NCBI RefSeq assembly: GCF_001514115.1
Contig: NZ_KQ948463.1
Coordinates: 124,001 to 188,000 of the forward strand
DNA: 64,000 nucleotides
Reading direction: 5' to 3'
Source of the DNA: Streptomyces olivochromogenes
GTDB lineage: Bacteria > Actinomycetota > Actinomycetes > Streptomycetales > Streptomycetaceae
The first letter of the stretch is position 1. Each line of letters starts with the position of its first letter. Under the pieces are notes generated by a model that was given only the letters and a program-made list of their open reading frames with translations, was not told the DNA's origin and searched no databases. A program made the position numbers and the translations under genes. Positions 9,460 to 18,489 of this stretch are shown piece by piece.

Positions 9460-12327
9460 ATGTCTTTCCGCACGACTTCCGCCATTGACTACGTCGAGGA
9501 CGTCTCACCGGGCAGCGGGTCGCTCCCGCCACGCGCCCGGTACGCGTCCTCGGACGCGCGGTCCTTGTCACTGAACGGCAGTTGGCGCTTCCGTCTGTCC
9601 CCCACCGCCGACGCCGAGGACGACTCGTTCGCGGCGGAGGGGTTCGATGCCGGGGACTGGGCCGAGGTGTCCGTCCCCGGCCACTGGGTCCTCCAGGGGC
9701 ACGGCTCACCGATCTACACCAACCACCTCTACCCGTTCCCGGTCGACCCGCCGCGCGTGCCGACCGGGAACCCGACCGGCGATCATCGGCACACCTTCGA
9801 CCTGCCGTCCCACTGGCCCTCGGACGGCGGGGCGGTGCTGCGCTTCGCCGGGGTCGAGTCCTGTGCCCGGGTCTGGCTGAACGGCACCGACATCGGGGAG
9901 TTCAAGGGGTCACGGCTGCCGCACGAGTTCGCGGTCGGCCATCTGCTCAAGCCGGGCGGCAACGTGCTGGCGGTCCGTGTCCACCAGTGGTCGGCGGGCT
10001 CGTACCTGGAGGACCAGGACCAGTGGTGGCTGCCGGGCATCTTCCGGGACGTCACGCTCCTGCACCGCCCGGCGGGCGGCGTCCTCGACTTCTTCGTGCA
10101 CGCCTCGTACGACCACGTCGAAGGCCTCGGGACCCTGCGCGTCGACTCCGACGTCGACGGCCGGGTCACCCTGCCCGGCCTCGACATCGATGTCGCGACC
10201 GGCGAGTCGGTCACCGTCCCGGTGCGGCCGTGGACGGCCGAGACACCCCAGCTGTACGACGGTGTGCTCGCGACCGAGGGCGAGCGCGTCGCGCTGCGCG
10301 TCGGCTTCCGCACGGTCGCCCTGGAGGACGGCCTGCTCAAGGTCAACGGCACGCCCCTCCTCTTCAAGGGCGTCAACCGGCACGAATGGCACCCGGAGCG
10401 GGGCCGCGCCCTGGACCTGGAGACGATGCGCGAGGACGTGCTGCTGATGAAGCGGCACAACATCAACGCGGTGCGCACCTCGCACTATCCGCCGCACCCC
10501 GCCTTCCTCGACCTGTGCGACGAGTACGGCCTGTGGGTCGTCGACGAGTGCGACCTCGAGACGCACGGCTTCACCGAGCAGGACTGGCGCGACAACCCCG
10601 TCGACGACGACCGCTGGACCCCGGCCCTGCTCGACCGGGCGGCCCGCATGGTCGAGCGCGACAAGAACCACCCCTCCGTCGTCGTCTGGTCCCTCGGCAA
10701 CGAGGCCGGCACCGGACGCGGGCTGACCGCCATGGCCGAGTGGATCCGCGGCCGCGACGACTCACGCCTCATCCACTACGAGGGTGACATCGACTGCCGT
10801 GACACGGACGTCTACTCGCGGATGTACGCCGACCACGCCGAGGTCGAGACGATAGGCCGCGGCCTTGACGGCGGCACCCACAAGCGCCGGGGACTCCCGT
10901 TCATCCTCTGCGAGTACGGGCACGCCATGGGCAACGGTCCCGGCGGCATCGCGGACTACCAGCACCTGTTCGAGTCGTACGACCGCATCCAGGGCGGCTT
11001 CATCTGGGAGTGGATCGACCACGGCATCAGGGACGAGCGGTACGGGTTCGCGTACGGCGGCGACTTCGGCGAGGAGCTGCACGACGGGAACTTCGTCTGC
11101 GACGGGCTGCTCTTCCCGGACCGGACCCCGTCCCCGGGGCTGATCGAATACAAGAAGGTGATCGAGCCGGTCCGGATCGTCGGCGACGGGGCCGACGGGA
11201 CCGTGCGGGTCACCAACGGCTACGACTTCGCGGATCTCTCCGCGCTGGCCTTCCAGTGGTCCTACCAGGTCGACGGGGAGACCGTCGAGGCGGGCGTCCT
11301 GTCGGTGCCGGAGCTCGCCCCGGGCGAATCGGCGGACGTGAAGCTGCCGGATCCGCCGACCGGTCCACGGGGTGGGGAGACCCAGTGGACGGTACGGGCG
11401 ACGCTCGCGGCCGACACCGCCTGGGGGCCGAAGGACCACCTGGTGGCCTGGGCGCAGTTCCCGCTCTCGGCGCGGCCCCTGACCGCCGTGGCGCAGAGCG
11501 ACGGTCCGGTCCTCGGCGAGGGGCAGATCACCCTGGGCCCGGCGGCCTTCGACGCCCGTACGGGTGCGCTGCGGTCGATCGGCGGGGTCGATGTCAGGGG
11601 GCTGCGTCTGGACGTGTGGCGTGCGCCGACCGACAACGACAACGGGGCGGCCTGGCAGCCGGATCAGCGCTTCGGCCCGCTCTGGCGGGAGCTGGGCCTG
11701 CACCGGATGCAACACCGGCTGGACTCGGTTGAGTTGGGCGACGACGCCCTGACCGTACGGACCCGGGTGGCGCCCGCCGCCCGCGAGGTGGCCCTGCGCA
11801 CGGTCTACCGGTGGACGTCCGACGGGACGCGTCTGCGGCTGACCGTGTCCGTGGCGCCCGAGGGCGACTGGAGGCTGCCGCTGCCCCGGCTCGGGATCCG
11901 GCTGGGGCTCGCGGGCTCGGTGCACGGGGCGAGGTGGTTCGGCGGCGGCCCAGGCGAGGCCTACCCGGACACCAAGTCGGCTTCCATGGTGGGGCGCTGG
12001 GAGTCGACCATCGACGGGCTCCAGACGCCGTACGTCCGTCCGCAGGAGAACGGCGCCCGGGCCGACGTCCGCTGGGTGGAGATCGGCGGGCTGCGGGTCG
12101 AGGGCGAGCCGGAGTTCTGGTTCACCGCGCGCCGCTGGACGTCGGAGCAGCTCGACGCGGCCGAGCATCCGACCGATCTGTTGGCCGGCGACACGGTCTG
12201 GGTCAATCTCGACCACGGGCAACAGGGCATCGGCTCGCAGTCCTGCGGTCCGGGCGCGCTTGAGCAGTACCAACTGCGGCCCGCGCCCGCCGAATTCACG
12301 TTCCACTTCTCGGAGATCCATGGCTGA
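9460..12327 (+). CDS. GH2 beta-galactosidase, LacZ type
   Basis: This 955-residue protein hydrolyses terminal beta-D-galactosides. The order is an N-terminal jelly-roll sugar-binding domain, an immunoglobulin-like domain, the TIM barrel (about 290-590), and a C-terminal beta-sandwich small domain. The acid/base Glu415 lies in SLGNEAG and the nucleophile Glu485 in LCEYGHAMGN. There is no signal peptide, so it acts in the cytoplasm on imported substrate. GGAG lies just upstream of the ATG. It follows the ABC permeases by 42 bp, and its stop overlaps the start of the MFS gene by 8 bp. Length is close to E. coli LacZ (1024). Confidence 0.93.
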   Translation: MSFRTTSAIDYVEDVSPGSGSLPPRARYASSDARSLSLNGSWRFRLSPTADAEDDSFAAEGFDAGDWAEVSVPGHWVLQGHGSPIYTNHLYPFPVDPPRVPTGNPTGDHRHTFDLPSHWPSDGGAVLRFAGVESCARVWLNGTDIGEFKGSRLPHEFAVGHLLKPGGNVLAVRVHQWSAGSYLEDQDQWWLPGIFRDVTLLHRPAGGVLDFFVHASYDHVEGLGTLRVDSDVDGRVTLPGLDIDVATGESVTVPVRPWTAETPQLYDGVLATEGERVALRVGFRTVALEDGLLKVNGTPLLFKGVNRHEWHPERGRALDLETMREDVLLMKRHNINAVRTSHYPPHPAFLDLCDEYGLWVVDECDLETHGFTEQDWRDNPVDDDRWTPALLDRAARMVERDKNHPSVVVWSLGNEAGTGRGLTAMAEWIRGRDDSRLIHYEGDIDCRDTDVYSRMYADHAEVETIGRGLDGGTHKRRGLPFILCEYGHAMGNGPGGIADYQHLFESYDRIQGGFIWEWIDHGIRDERYGFAYGGDFGEELHDGNFVCDGLLFPDRTPSPGLIEYKKVIEPVRIVGDGADGTVRVTNGYDFADLSALAFQWSYQVDGETVEAGVLSVPELAPGESADVKLPDPPTGPRGGETQWTVRATLAADTAWGPKDHLVAWAQFPLSARPLTAVAQSDGPVLGEGQITLGPAAFDARTGALRSIGGVDVRGLRLDVWRAPTDNDNGAAWQPDQRFGPLWRELGLHRMQHRLDSVELGDDALTVRTRVAPAAREVALRTVYRWTSDGTRLRLTVSVAPEGDWRLPLPRLGIRLGLAGSVHGARWFGGGPGEAYPDTKSASMVGRWESTIDGLQTPYVRPQENGARADVRWVEIGGLRVEGEPEFWFTARRWTSEQLDAAEHPTDLLAGDTVWVNLDHGQQGIGSQSCGPGALEQYQLRPAPAEFTFHFSEIHG

Positions 12328-13489
12328 CACCCTCACGAGGACCGCGGCCGGTCGGCTCTTCAGCCGACCGGCCGCGGTCGCGTCGTGTATCGGATTCGTC
12401 CTCATCGGCATGCTGCAAGCGCTCTACGGCCCGGCCGTCCCGGGCCTGCGCGCGCAGTACGGCCTCTCCCCCTCGGCGGCGGGCCTCGGCCTGAGCCTGC
12501 ACTTCACCGGTGGCGTCGCGGGCGTCCTCGCCTTCAACGCAATCCATTCCAGGATCTCCAACAGGGCGCTCCTGTCGGCCAGTTACGCGCTGATGGCGGC
12601 GGGCGGCGCGGGCTTCGCGCTCGCTGCGAACTGGCCGCTGGCGCTCGCCGCCGCCTTCCTCGGCGGCCTCGGCTTCGGCGGCATCGACTACGGCCTCAAC
12701 CAGCTGTTCGCGGTCGGCTTCGGCGACCGTTCGACGGCCATGCTGAACGTCCTCAACGCACACTTCGGCATCGGTGCGGTCCTCGGCCCGGCGCTGGTCG
12801 CGTGGCTGGGGCCCGACGACTACCCGTACGCCTTCGGTACGTGCGCGGTGCTCGCGGGGGCGCTGATCCTGTGCACGGGAGGGGTCCGCAGCGAGGCGCC
12901 GCCCCTCTCCCCGGCCGAGCGGCCCGCCGCTTCCGGTGGTCTGCTCTCCCGCGTCCTGGTGGGCTTCCTGCTCCTCTACATCCTGAACGTCGGCGTCGAG
13001 GCGGGCGTCGGCGGCTGGGAACCCACCCATCTGGAGACCGTCGGCTACAGCGCGACGGTCGCCGCCTCCGCCACCTCCGTCTACTGGCTGATGATGACCG
13101 CGGGCCGCTTCCTCGTCGTCCCGGTCACCCTGCGGTACGCGCCCGAGCGCATCCTCGCGGTCTGCGCGGCCGGGATGACCGCGTGCCTGCTGCTGGCGCT
13201 GATCCCCGGAGCGGCGCCGGTGGCGTACGCCGGTGTGGGCCTGTTCATCGCGCCCGTCTTCCCGACCGGCCTGCCGTGGCTCAACAGGGCCCTCCCCCAG
13301 GCGAAGAGGGCCGGGGCCTGGGTGATCGCGGCGTCGATGATCGGCGGGGTGGCGGCTCCTGCGCTGCTCGGCGTGGGCATCGAGGCGTCGGGGATCCACG
13401 CCGTCCCCTGGCTGCTGACCGCCCTGTCCGCGGCCTCGCTCGTGGCCACCCTGTGGCTGATCGCACTGACCCGGAAGGCGTCCGTATGA
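12320..13489 (+). CDS. MFS transporter
   Basis: The 389-residue polytopic protein has about 12 predicted helices and resembles sugar or drug members of the major facilitator superfamily. The ATG at 12320 overlaps the beta-galactosidase stop, with GGAG just upstream. Codons 7-20 contain a perfect 18-bp inverted repeat (12340-12379), an unusual feature for the start of a coding region. Its last codons overlap the start of the ABC ATPase gene by 4 bp (ATGA). Substrate is unknown; efflux of galactoside-derived sugar is only a guess from context. Confidence 0.85.
   Translation: MADTLTRTAAGRLFSRPAAVASCIGFVLIGMLQALYGPAVPGLRAQYGLSPSAAGLGLSLHFTGGVAGVLAFNAIHSRISNRALLSASYALMAAGGAGFALAANWPLALAAAFLGGLGFGGIDYGLNQLFAVGFGDRSTAMLNVLNAHFGIGAVLGPALVAWLGPDDYPYAFGTCAVLAGALILCTGGVRSEAPPLSPAERPAASGGLLSRVLVGFLLLYILNVGVEAGVGGWEPTHLETVGYSATVAASATSVYWLMMTAGRFLVVPVTLRYAPERILAVCAAGMTACLLLALIPGAAPVAYAGVGLFIAPVFPTGLPWLNRALPQAKRAGAWVIAASMIGGVAAPALLGVGIEASGIHAVPWLLTALSAASLVATLWLIALTRKASV
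12340..12379. other. Perfect 18-bp hairpin inside the MFS gene start
   Basis: GACCGCGGCCGGTCGGCT at 12340-12357 is followed by a 4-base loop (CTTC) and its exact complement at 12362-12379. The stem begins about 20 nt after the MFS start codon. No T-tract follows. It could slow translation or terminate part of the transcript leaving lacZ, lowering expression of the MFS and ABC-2 genes. Confidence 0.75.
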
Positions 13490-14481
13490 GCGGCAGCATC
13501 CAGGTCCGGGGGTTGTCCCGGACCTTTCACACCACCGTGCGCCGTCCGGGCTTCGCGGGCGCGCTCAAGTCCCTCGTCAAGCCCGAGCGGGTCGCGAAGG
13601 AGGCCGTCTGCGACGTCACCTTCGAGGTGGCGCCCGGCGAACTGCTCGCGCTGCTCGGCCCGAACGGCGCCGGCAAGTCCACCACCATCAAGATGCTCAC
13701 CGGCATCCTCACCCCGACCTCCGGCGAGGCGCGCGTCGCGGGCGTCGTCCCGTACCGGGAGCGCGAGCGCAACGCGCGCAACATCGGGGCGGTTTTCGGG
13801 CAGCGCACCCAGCTGTGGTGGGACCTGCCGGTGCGTGAGTCCTTCGCGATCCTGCGGGACATCTACGGGGTGCCGGAGCGTGAACACCGCGTCCGGCTCG
13901 GCGAGTTCGACGAGCTGCTCGCCCTCTCCTCCTTCTGGGACACCCGCGTACGCCATCTCTCCCTCGGCCAGCGGGTGCGCTGCGACCTCGCCGCCGCGCT
14001 GCTGCACGACCCGCCCGTGGTGTTCCTCGACGAGCCCACCATCGGCATGGACGTGGTGGTCAAGGAACAGGTGCGCGGCTTCCTCAAGCACCAGGTGGAG
14101 GAGCGCGGCCGGACCGTGCTGCTGACCACGCACGACATGACGGAGGTCGAGCGGCTCGCCGAGCGGGTCGTGCTCATCAACCATGGGCGGCTCGTCCTCG
14201 ACGGCACCCTGGACGAGATCAGGCGTAGGTTCGGCTCGACCTGGCAGGTGCGGGCCACGCTCGCCGATCCACAGGCGGCGATCGCCCCGCCGCCGGGCAT
14301 CGCACTGCTGCGCCGCGAGGGTCCCCAGGTGGTGTTCGGACCGGACGGGCCCGGCGCCCCGACGGTCCACCAGGCGCTCAAGCAGGTCGTCGAGCGGTAC
14401 GAGGTGACCGACCTCGCGATCGACGAGGCGGACCTGGAGGACGTGATGCGGGCGGCGTACGTCCAGGCGGAGGCCGCGTGA
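13486..14481 (+). CDS. ABC-2 type exporter ATPase (COG4586-like)
   Basis: The 331-residue ATPase has Walker A GPNGAGKS (residues 58-65), a signature LSLGQRVR, and Walker B VVFLDEPT. The N-terminal insertion ALKSLVKPE before the core is typical of COG4586 ATPases, which pair with two DUF990-type permeases. Its start overlaps the MFS stop by 4 bp and its own stop overlaps the next permease start by 4 bp. The export substrate is unknown; characterised relatives of this three-gene layout include a viologen exporter. Confidence 0.9.
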   Translation: MSGSIQVRGLSRTFHTTVRRPGFAGALKSLVKPERVAKEAVCDVTFEVAPGELLALLGPNGAGKSTTIKMLTGILTPTSGEARVAGVVPYRERERNARNIGAVFGQRTQLWWDLPVRESFAILRDIYGVPEREHRVRLGEFDELLALSSFWDTRVRHLSLGQRVRCDLAAALLHDPPVVFLDEPTIGMDVVVKEQVRGFLKHQVEERGRTVLLTTHDMTEVERLAERVVLINHGRLVLDGTLDEIRRRFGSTWQVRATLADPQAAIAPPPGIALLRREGPQVVFGPDGPGAPTVHQALKQVVERYEVTDLAIDEADLEDVMRAAYVQAEAA

Positions 14482-15287
14482 GCGCGACCGTCCCCGGCGG
14501 CTGGCGGGCCGCCCGGGTCACCCCGCTCGGCGAGCTGCACACCCCGCCCCGGATGACCGCCGCGCTGCTGCGCCTCGTCGTGCAGGTGGTGCTGGTGGCC
14601 TCGCTGTGGCGCGGCCTGTACGCGACGACCGGCACCACCGCGGGCCTCACCCGCGACCAGGCCGTCACCTACGCCGTGCTCGCCGTACTGGCCACCCGGA
14701 TCAGGGCGTTGGACCAGTACTCGGGCCGGGACACCGTCCAGCAGCACATGCACTTCGGCACCATCGTGTACTGGTATCTGCGCCCGCTGCCCCCGCAGCG
14801 CTACTACGCGTTGCGGGCGCTCGGCGAGCAACTCTACGGATTCGTCTGGGCGTTGACCGGATACGCGGTGTGTCTGGCCGTCGGGTTCGTCCAGCCGCCC
14901 GGGTCGGCCGTCGCGGCGGCGGTGTTCGGGCTGAGTGTGCTGCTCGGCCAGTGGGTCCTGTACTACGTGATGCTGGTCATCGACCAGCTGTGCTTCTGGA
15001 CGCTCCGCAACGGCGCCGCGATCCTCATCCTGGTCTTCGCACAGAACCTGCTGTCCGGGGTGTACGCGCCGCTGTGGTTCTTCCCCGACTGGTTCATCAC
15101 GCTCAGCCGCTTCCTCCCTTTCCAGGCGACGCTGAGTGTGCCGCTGTCGCTGTACGTCGGCCGGATCCCGGTGTCGCAGGCGGGCCCTCAACTCGCCCTG
15201 CAGGCCGCGTGGGTGGTGGCCCTCGCCCTGTTCACCCGGCTGCTGTGGCGTCGCGCCGCCCAGCGCGTGATCTCGCAGGGAGGCTGA
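14478..15287 (+). CDS. ABC-2 exporter permease 1 (COG4587/DUF990-like)
   Basis: The 269-residue membrane protein starts at a GTG overlapping the ATPase stop. It has about six hydrophobic segments, with family-typical RALDQYSGRDTVQQHMHFGTI after helix 2 and WFFPDWF near the C-terminal third. It pairs with the permease at 15290 to form the export channel. Confidence 0.85.
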   Translation: MSATVPGGWRAARVTPLGELHTPPRMTAALLRLVVQVVLVASLWRGLYATTGTTAGLTRDQAVTYAVLAVLATRIRALDQYSGRDTVQQHMHFGTIVYWYLRPLPPQRYYALRALGEQLYGFVWALTGYAVCLAVGFVQPPGSAVAAAVFGLSVLLGQWVLYYVMLVIDQLCFWTLRNGAAILILVFAQNLLSGVYAPLWFFPDWFITLSRFLPFQATLSVPLSLYVGRIPVSQAGPQLALQAAWVVALALFTRLLWRRAAQRVISQGG

Positions 15288-15289
15288 GC

Positions 15290-16150
15290 ATGACGGACGG
15301 ACTGGACATGCCGCGCAGGCCGAACACGACAGACAGGCTCGGCACATCACTGAAATCCCTGCGGATCGTGTGGCGCATCACGCGTCTCAACTTCCGCGCG
15401 CAGCTGGAGTACCGCTCCGAGTTCCTGCTGATGATCGCCATCGGCGCGATCTGGCAGGTGTCGGTGATCGTGTTCGCTACGGTGCTGCTCACCCGGTTCA
15501 CCGGGATGGGCGGCTGGGCGAGCCAGGACGTGCTGCTGATCGCGGCGACGCGGATGCTGGCGCACGGTCTGTTCGTGCTCTTCCTGGGTCGGGTGCACGG
15601 ACTGGCCCGGCACATCCAGGAGGGCGTGATCGACACGTATCTGGTCCGCCCGATGCCGGTCCACCGGCAACTCCAGCTCTCCGTCTTCCCCACGAACGCG
15701 ATCGGCGACCTGACGGTGGCGACCGGGCTGATGGTGGGCGCGCTGACCCGCAGCCAGCTGGACTGGAACGCGGCCCGGATCTCGTACCTCGTCGTCTGTG
15801 TGCTGGGCGGGATGCTCCTGGAGGCGGCCCTGTTCACGGCGGTGGCCTGCGCCTCGCTGCGCTTCCCGGCCGCCGACTACTGGGGGCGCTGGCTGGAGGA
15901 ACTGCTCGGCACGTTCGGCAGCTATCCGCTCAACGTGCTGCCGCGCGCGGTCGGCGGTTTCCTCACCTTCGGGCTGCCGCTGGCCTTCGTCGCCTACTTC
16001 CCGGCCGCCGTACTGACCGGACACGGCGGCGACTCGGGGGTGCCGTACTGGCTGGCGGCGGCCTCACCGCTGGTGGGGCTGCTCGCCTATCTGGGCGCGC
16101 GACTGCTGTGGCGCTGGAGCCTCGGCCACTACTCCGGGGTCAACGGCTGA
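15290..16150 (+). CDS. ABC-2 exporter permease 2 (COG3694/DUF990-like)
   Basis: The 286-residue membrane protein begins 2 bp after the previous stop. After a soluble 35-residue N-terminus come about six hydrophobic segments, with FRAQLEYRSEFLLM and IQEGVIDTYLVRPMP typical of the DUF990 family. It ends convergently with the minus-strand MFS gene, overlapping by 11 bp, and a strong hairpin follows immediately. Confidence 0.87.
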   Translation: MTDGLDMPRRPNTTDRLGTSLKSLRIVWRITRLNFRAQLEYRSEFLLMIAIGAIWQVSVIVFATVLLTRFTGMGGWASQDVLLIAATRMLAHGLFVLFLGRVHGLARHIQEGVIDTYLVRPMPVHRQLQLSVFPTNAIGDLTVATGLMVGALTRSQLDWNAARISYLVVCVLGGMLLEAALFTAVACASLRFPAADYWGRWLEELLGTFGSYPLNVLPRAVGGFLTFGLPLAFVAYFPAAVLTGHGGDSGVPYWLAAASPLVGLLAYLGARLLWRWSLGHYSGVNG

Positions 16151-17492
16151 CGACCGGTGCGCCGGCCCCGTCCGTACGGGGCCGGCGCACCGGGGTGAGC
16201 AGGGCCAGTACGGCGACGAGCACGCAGCAGGTGCCCGCGACCACGCCCACCACCGCCGTGCCGTGGCGCCCCGCGGCCCAGGTGAGGACGGCCGCGCCGG
16301 CCGGGGCCGCCGAGTAGTGCAATGTCCAGAACGCCGAGGTGACCCGCCCGAGCAGATGCTCCGGAGTCACCTCCTGCCGCAGCGACATGGAGCACGTGCC
16401 CGCCACGCTCCCGAAGCCCAGGAAGACCGCGGTCAGGGCGGCGACGGCCGGCACGCTGCGGGCCCAGCCCAGACCCGCCAGCGCGCATCCGCACACCGCC
16501 ACCGAACCGATCCAGGTCGGGCCGAAGCCCAGGCGTCGGCGCACCCGGGCGACCATGAGCGCCCCGGCGATCGTGCCGAGCGCGCCGACCGCGAACACGG
16601 TGCCGACCGCGGCGTCGTCGCGGCCGAGATCGTGCTTGAGGTGGTAGATCAACAGGTCGTTCAGTCCGAGTGTCAGGAAACTGAAGAAGGACAGCAGGAC
16701 GGTCAGCACGCGCAGCACCGGATGCCGGACCAGGAAGGACACCCCGGCGAGCAGATCCGTCCACAGCCGCCGGACCGCTCCCGCTCCGGCCACGGGTCCC
16801 GGTGCGGGGCGTGTGGTGCCCTTGAACCGTACGAAGCCGACGCAGACGGCCGACACACCGAAGCTCGCCGCGTCCACGCCGACGGCGGCGGCCGGCCCGA
16901 ACCACGCCGCCACCAGCCCCGCGCACACCGGACCGGCCACCCCGGCCGCCGCCGCGGTCGCGTTCAGCCTGCCGTTGGCCTCCGTGATCCGCTCGACGCC
17001 GACGAGGTTGCGGACGACGGTGACGTAGGCGACGGAGAACAGCATGCCGACGGCCTCGCACAGCGGCAGGACCACGTAGAGCAGCCAGATCCGCGGTCCG
17101 AAGACCCAGACCAGCGGAATCACCGCGTACAGCGCCATGCGGACCAGATCGCAGGTCACCAGCAGTTTCCTGCGGTCCACCCGGTCGACGACGACCCCGG
17201 CGAAGACCCCGGCCACGACCGAGGCCGCCCCGCCGACGGCCGTCAACAGGCCCATCTGCGCGACGGATCCGGTCGCGTGCAGCACGAGCAGCGGCAACGC
17301 GATCAGGGCGAAGGAGTCCCCGAGGACCGAAAGGGTCTGCGCGACCCAGAAGACACCGAAGTCACGGTCCCGCCGGAGCGGTTGCGGGGGCTCCTCGCCA
17401 ACAGCGGCTTCCGCGGCCCGCTCCGAAGGCCTGGACTCTCTCCCGCGCCGCGCCCTGTACGTCACCGTGTCGGCCCCCGTCACCCGATCCAC
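16140..17492 (-). CDS. MFS efflux transporter, DHA3-like
   Basis: The 450-residue protein has a charged N-terminal extension of about 40 residues and then 12 predicted helices. FWVAQTLSVLGDSF in helix 1 and GVVVDRVDRRKLL in the helix 2-3 loop are typical of macrolide-type DHA3 exporters. ATG at 17492 is the likely start, though a later in-frame start is possible. It is monocistronic and convergent with the ABC-2 operon. No regulator is adjacent, so the exported compound is unknown. Confidence 0.87.
   Translation of the reverse strand: MDRVTGADTVTYRARRGRESRPSERAAEAAVGEEPPQPLRRDRDFGVFWVAQTLSVLGDSFALIALPLLVLHATGSVAQMGLLTAVGGAASVVAGVFAGVVVDRVDRRKLLVTCDLVRMALYAVIPLVWVFGPRIWLLYVVLPLCEAVGMLFSVAYVTVVRNLVGVERITEANGRLNATAAAAGVAGPVCAGLVAAWFGPAAAVGVDAASFGVSAVCVGFVRFKGTTRPAPGPVAGAGAVRRLWTDLLAGVSFLVRHPVLRVLTVLLSFFSFLTLGLNDLLIYHLKHDLGRDDAAVGTVFAVGALGTIAGALMVARVRRRLGFGPTWIGSVAVCGCALAGLGWARSVPAVAALTAVFLGFGSVAGTCSMSLRQEVTPEHLLGRVTSAFWTLHYSAAPAGAAVLTWAAGRHGTAVVGVVAGTCCVLVAVLALLTPVRRPRTDGAGAPVVSR
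16154..16193. terminator. Perfect 18-bp stem hairpin, bidirectional terminator
   Basis: An 18-bp perfect stem (core GGTGCGCCGGCCCCGT, loop CCGT, then the complement) begins 3 bp after the stop of the ABC-2 operon. It lies inside the 3' end of the convergent MFS gene, encoding part of its C-terminal tail. Position and strength suit termination of the rightward operon. Confidence 0.75.
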
Positions 17493-17875
17493 TCGGCGAC
17501 CAGCCTAGACGGGACTGGATCTGCACAGCGAATGCGCAACTGCGGCACGGGTGCGTTCCGTTGGTACGGAATTGTCTTGTTCGGAGCTGCCGTGGCAATA
17601 GCTGTCGGCTTCCTGTGCGGGGCTACATGTAGAGAAGCCGCCCTCAATTCGTGTGCATGCGTGCATGGATGAGTAGCCGAACGTTTCAACTGCCGTGCCG
17701 GGAACAGCGACCGACTGGATGCCGGGCACTCTCCGTGATTTGATCCTTCGCGCCGACGGGATCGCGCCAAGACGTCCGGAAACGGATGGCGCGCGCCTGC
17801 GGTCGCGGCCCATCGGCTATCCCCAGCTTGGCCGCTCCCCCCTTGTGGAACATCCATACGAAGGGCAGATTCTTC
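17493..17875. other. Intergenic region between MFS gene and orphan peptide gene
   Basis: This 383-bp gap must hold the promoters of the leftward MFS gene and the rightward peptide gene. I see no clear consensus promoter or regulator. A 46-codon frame with one hydrophobic stretch is present at 17532-17672 but lacks a ribosome site and is not called. Confidence 0.4.
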
Positions 17876-18085
17876 ATGAACTCCGCTCCCCAGGTTCAGA
17901 CCCTTGAAATCTCTGACGCCGAGCTCGACACCGTCTCCGGCGGCCTGAGCCCGCAGGTCGGCATCGCCGCCGGCCCCACGGCGATCAGTAGCTCGGACCT
18001 CGTGGGTCAGTTCGGCGCAGTCAAGGACGAGGTCCTGGACACCGCCGGCCAGTACCACCAGGTCGGCGTGACCGTCTCCTTCTGA
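17876..18085 (+). CDS. Small peptide with double-glycine leader (RiPP or bacteriocin-like precursor)
   Basis: The 69-residue product begins MNSAPQVQTLEISDAELDTV and continues SGG. The pattern E-I-S-D-A-E-L-D-x-V-S-G-G at residues 11-23 is the classic double-glycine leader recognised by peptidase-containing ABC exporters. The 46-residue core has no Cys but several Ser/Thr (35, 38-40, 56, 66, 68) and ends VGVTVSF. ATG at 17876 has only a weak GAAGGG site upstream. A strong terminator follows at 18162. No modification enzyme or peptidase/exporter gene is adjacent, so maturation would have to come from elsewhere. It could be an unmodified bacteriocin-like peptide or an orphan substrate for a lanthipeptide-type enzyme. 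Confidence 0.75.
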   Translation: MNSAPQVQTLEISDAELDTVSGGLSPQVGIAAGPTAISSSDLVGQFGAVKDEVLDTAGQYHQVGVTVSF

Positions 18086-18161
18086 TCGTCCGATCGCGGG
18101 ACTTCCTCATCTCGGGATCGCTGACTCCGGCAGCCTGACCGCCGATCGGCGTCCACAGCGA

Positions 18162-18201
18162 CAAGCCCCCTACCCGCGGATCTTCGCTGGTAGGGGGCTT
18201 G
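18162..18201 (+). terminator. Rho-independent-type terminator of the peptide gene
   Basis: CAAGCCCCCTACC (18162-18174) pairs exactly with GGTAGGGGGCTTG (18189-18201) across a 14-base loop, 77 bp after the peptide stop. It confirms a short monocistronic transcript. Confidence 0.85.
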
Positions 18202-18329
18202 ATCGTTAGGGGTTGCTTCTTCTTTCCCTGGGTCTTGTCAGGGATCTTGGTGACCTGGGTTTTTGCAGGTCAGGGCGGCACTGATCAGCTTCGATCGCAC
18301 ATCTGCAGGTCGAGCCGCCAGGTGGTGTC

Positions 18330-18462
18330 TTCACCGAGCCCGACGACCACGGCCTCGGACGCTCTCGGGGCGGACTAGCGCCACCGCGCGGTCGCCACGA
18401 GATGCGACAAGCTCGCCGTCCGCTACGAGACAACCGTGCTGGTCCCAGCCATCAACGAGTGA
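18330..18462 (+). pseudogene. IS5-family transposase relic with internal deletion
   Basis: The frame encodes EPDDHGLGRSRGG at 18338-18376, a conserved mid-protein stretch of IS5-type transposases. It then jumps, in another frame, to the usual C-terminus (about RAVATRCDKLAVRYETTVLV, then PAINE and stop at 18462). Most of the catalytic domain between the two is missing, so the element is dead. It sits between the orphan peptide gene and the thaumatin gene. Confidence 0.75.
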
Positions 18463-18489
18463 CTGTGACCAGCACTTTCGAAACGCACC

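Noticed and set aside
17532..17672. 46-codon frame with one hydrophobic segment
   Set aside because: No ribosome site, Cys-rich tail without pattern, and no neighbour to support it.
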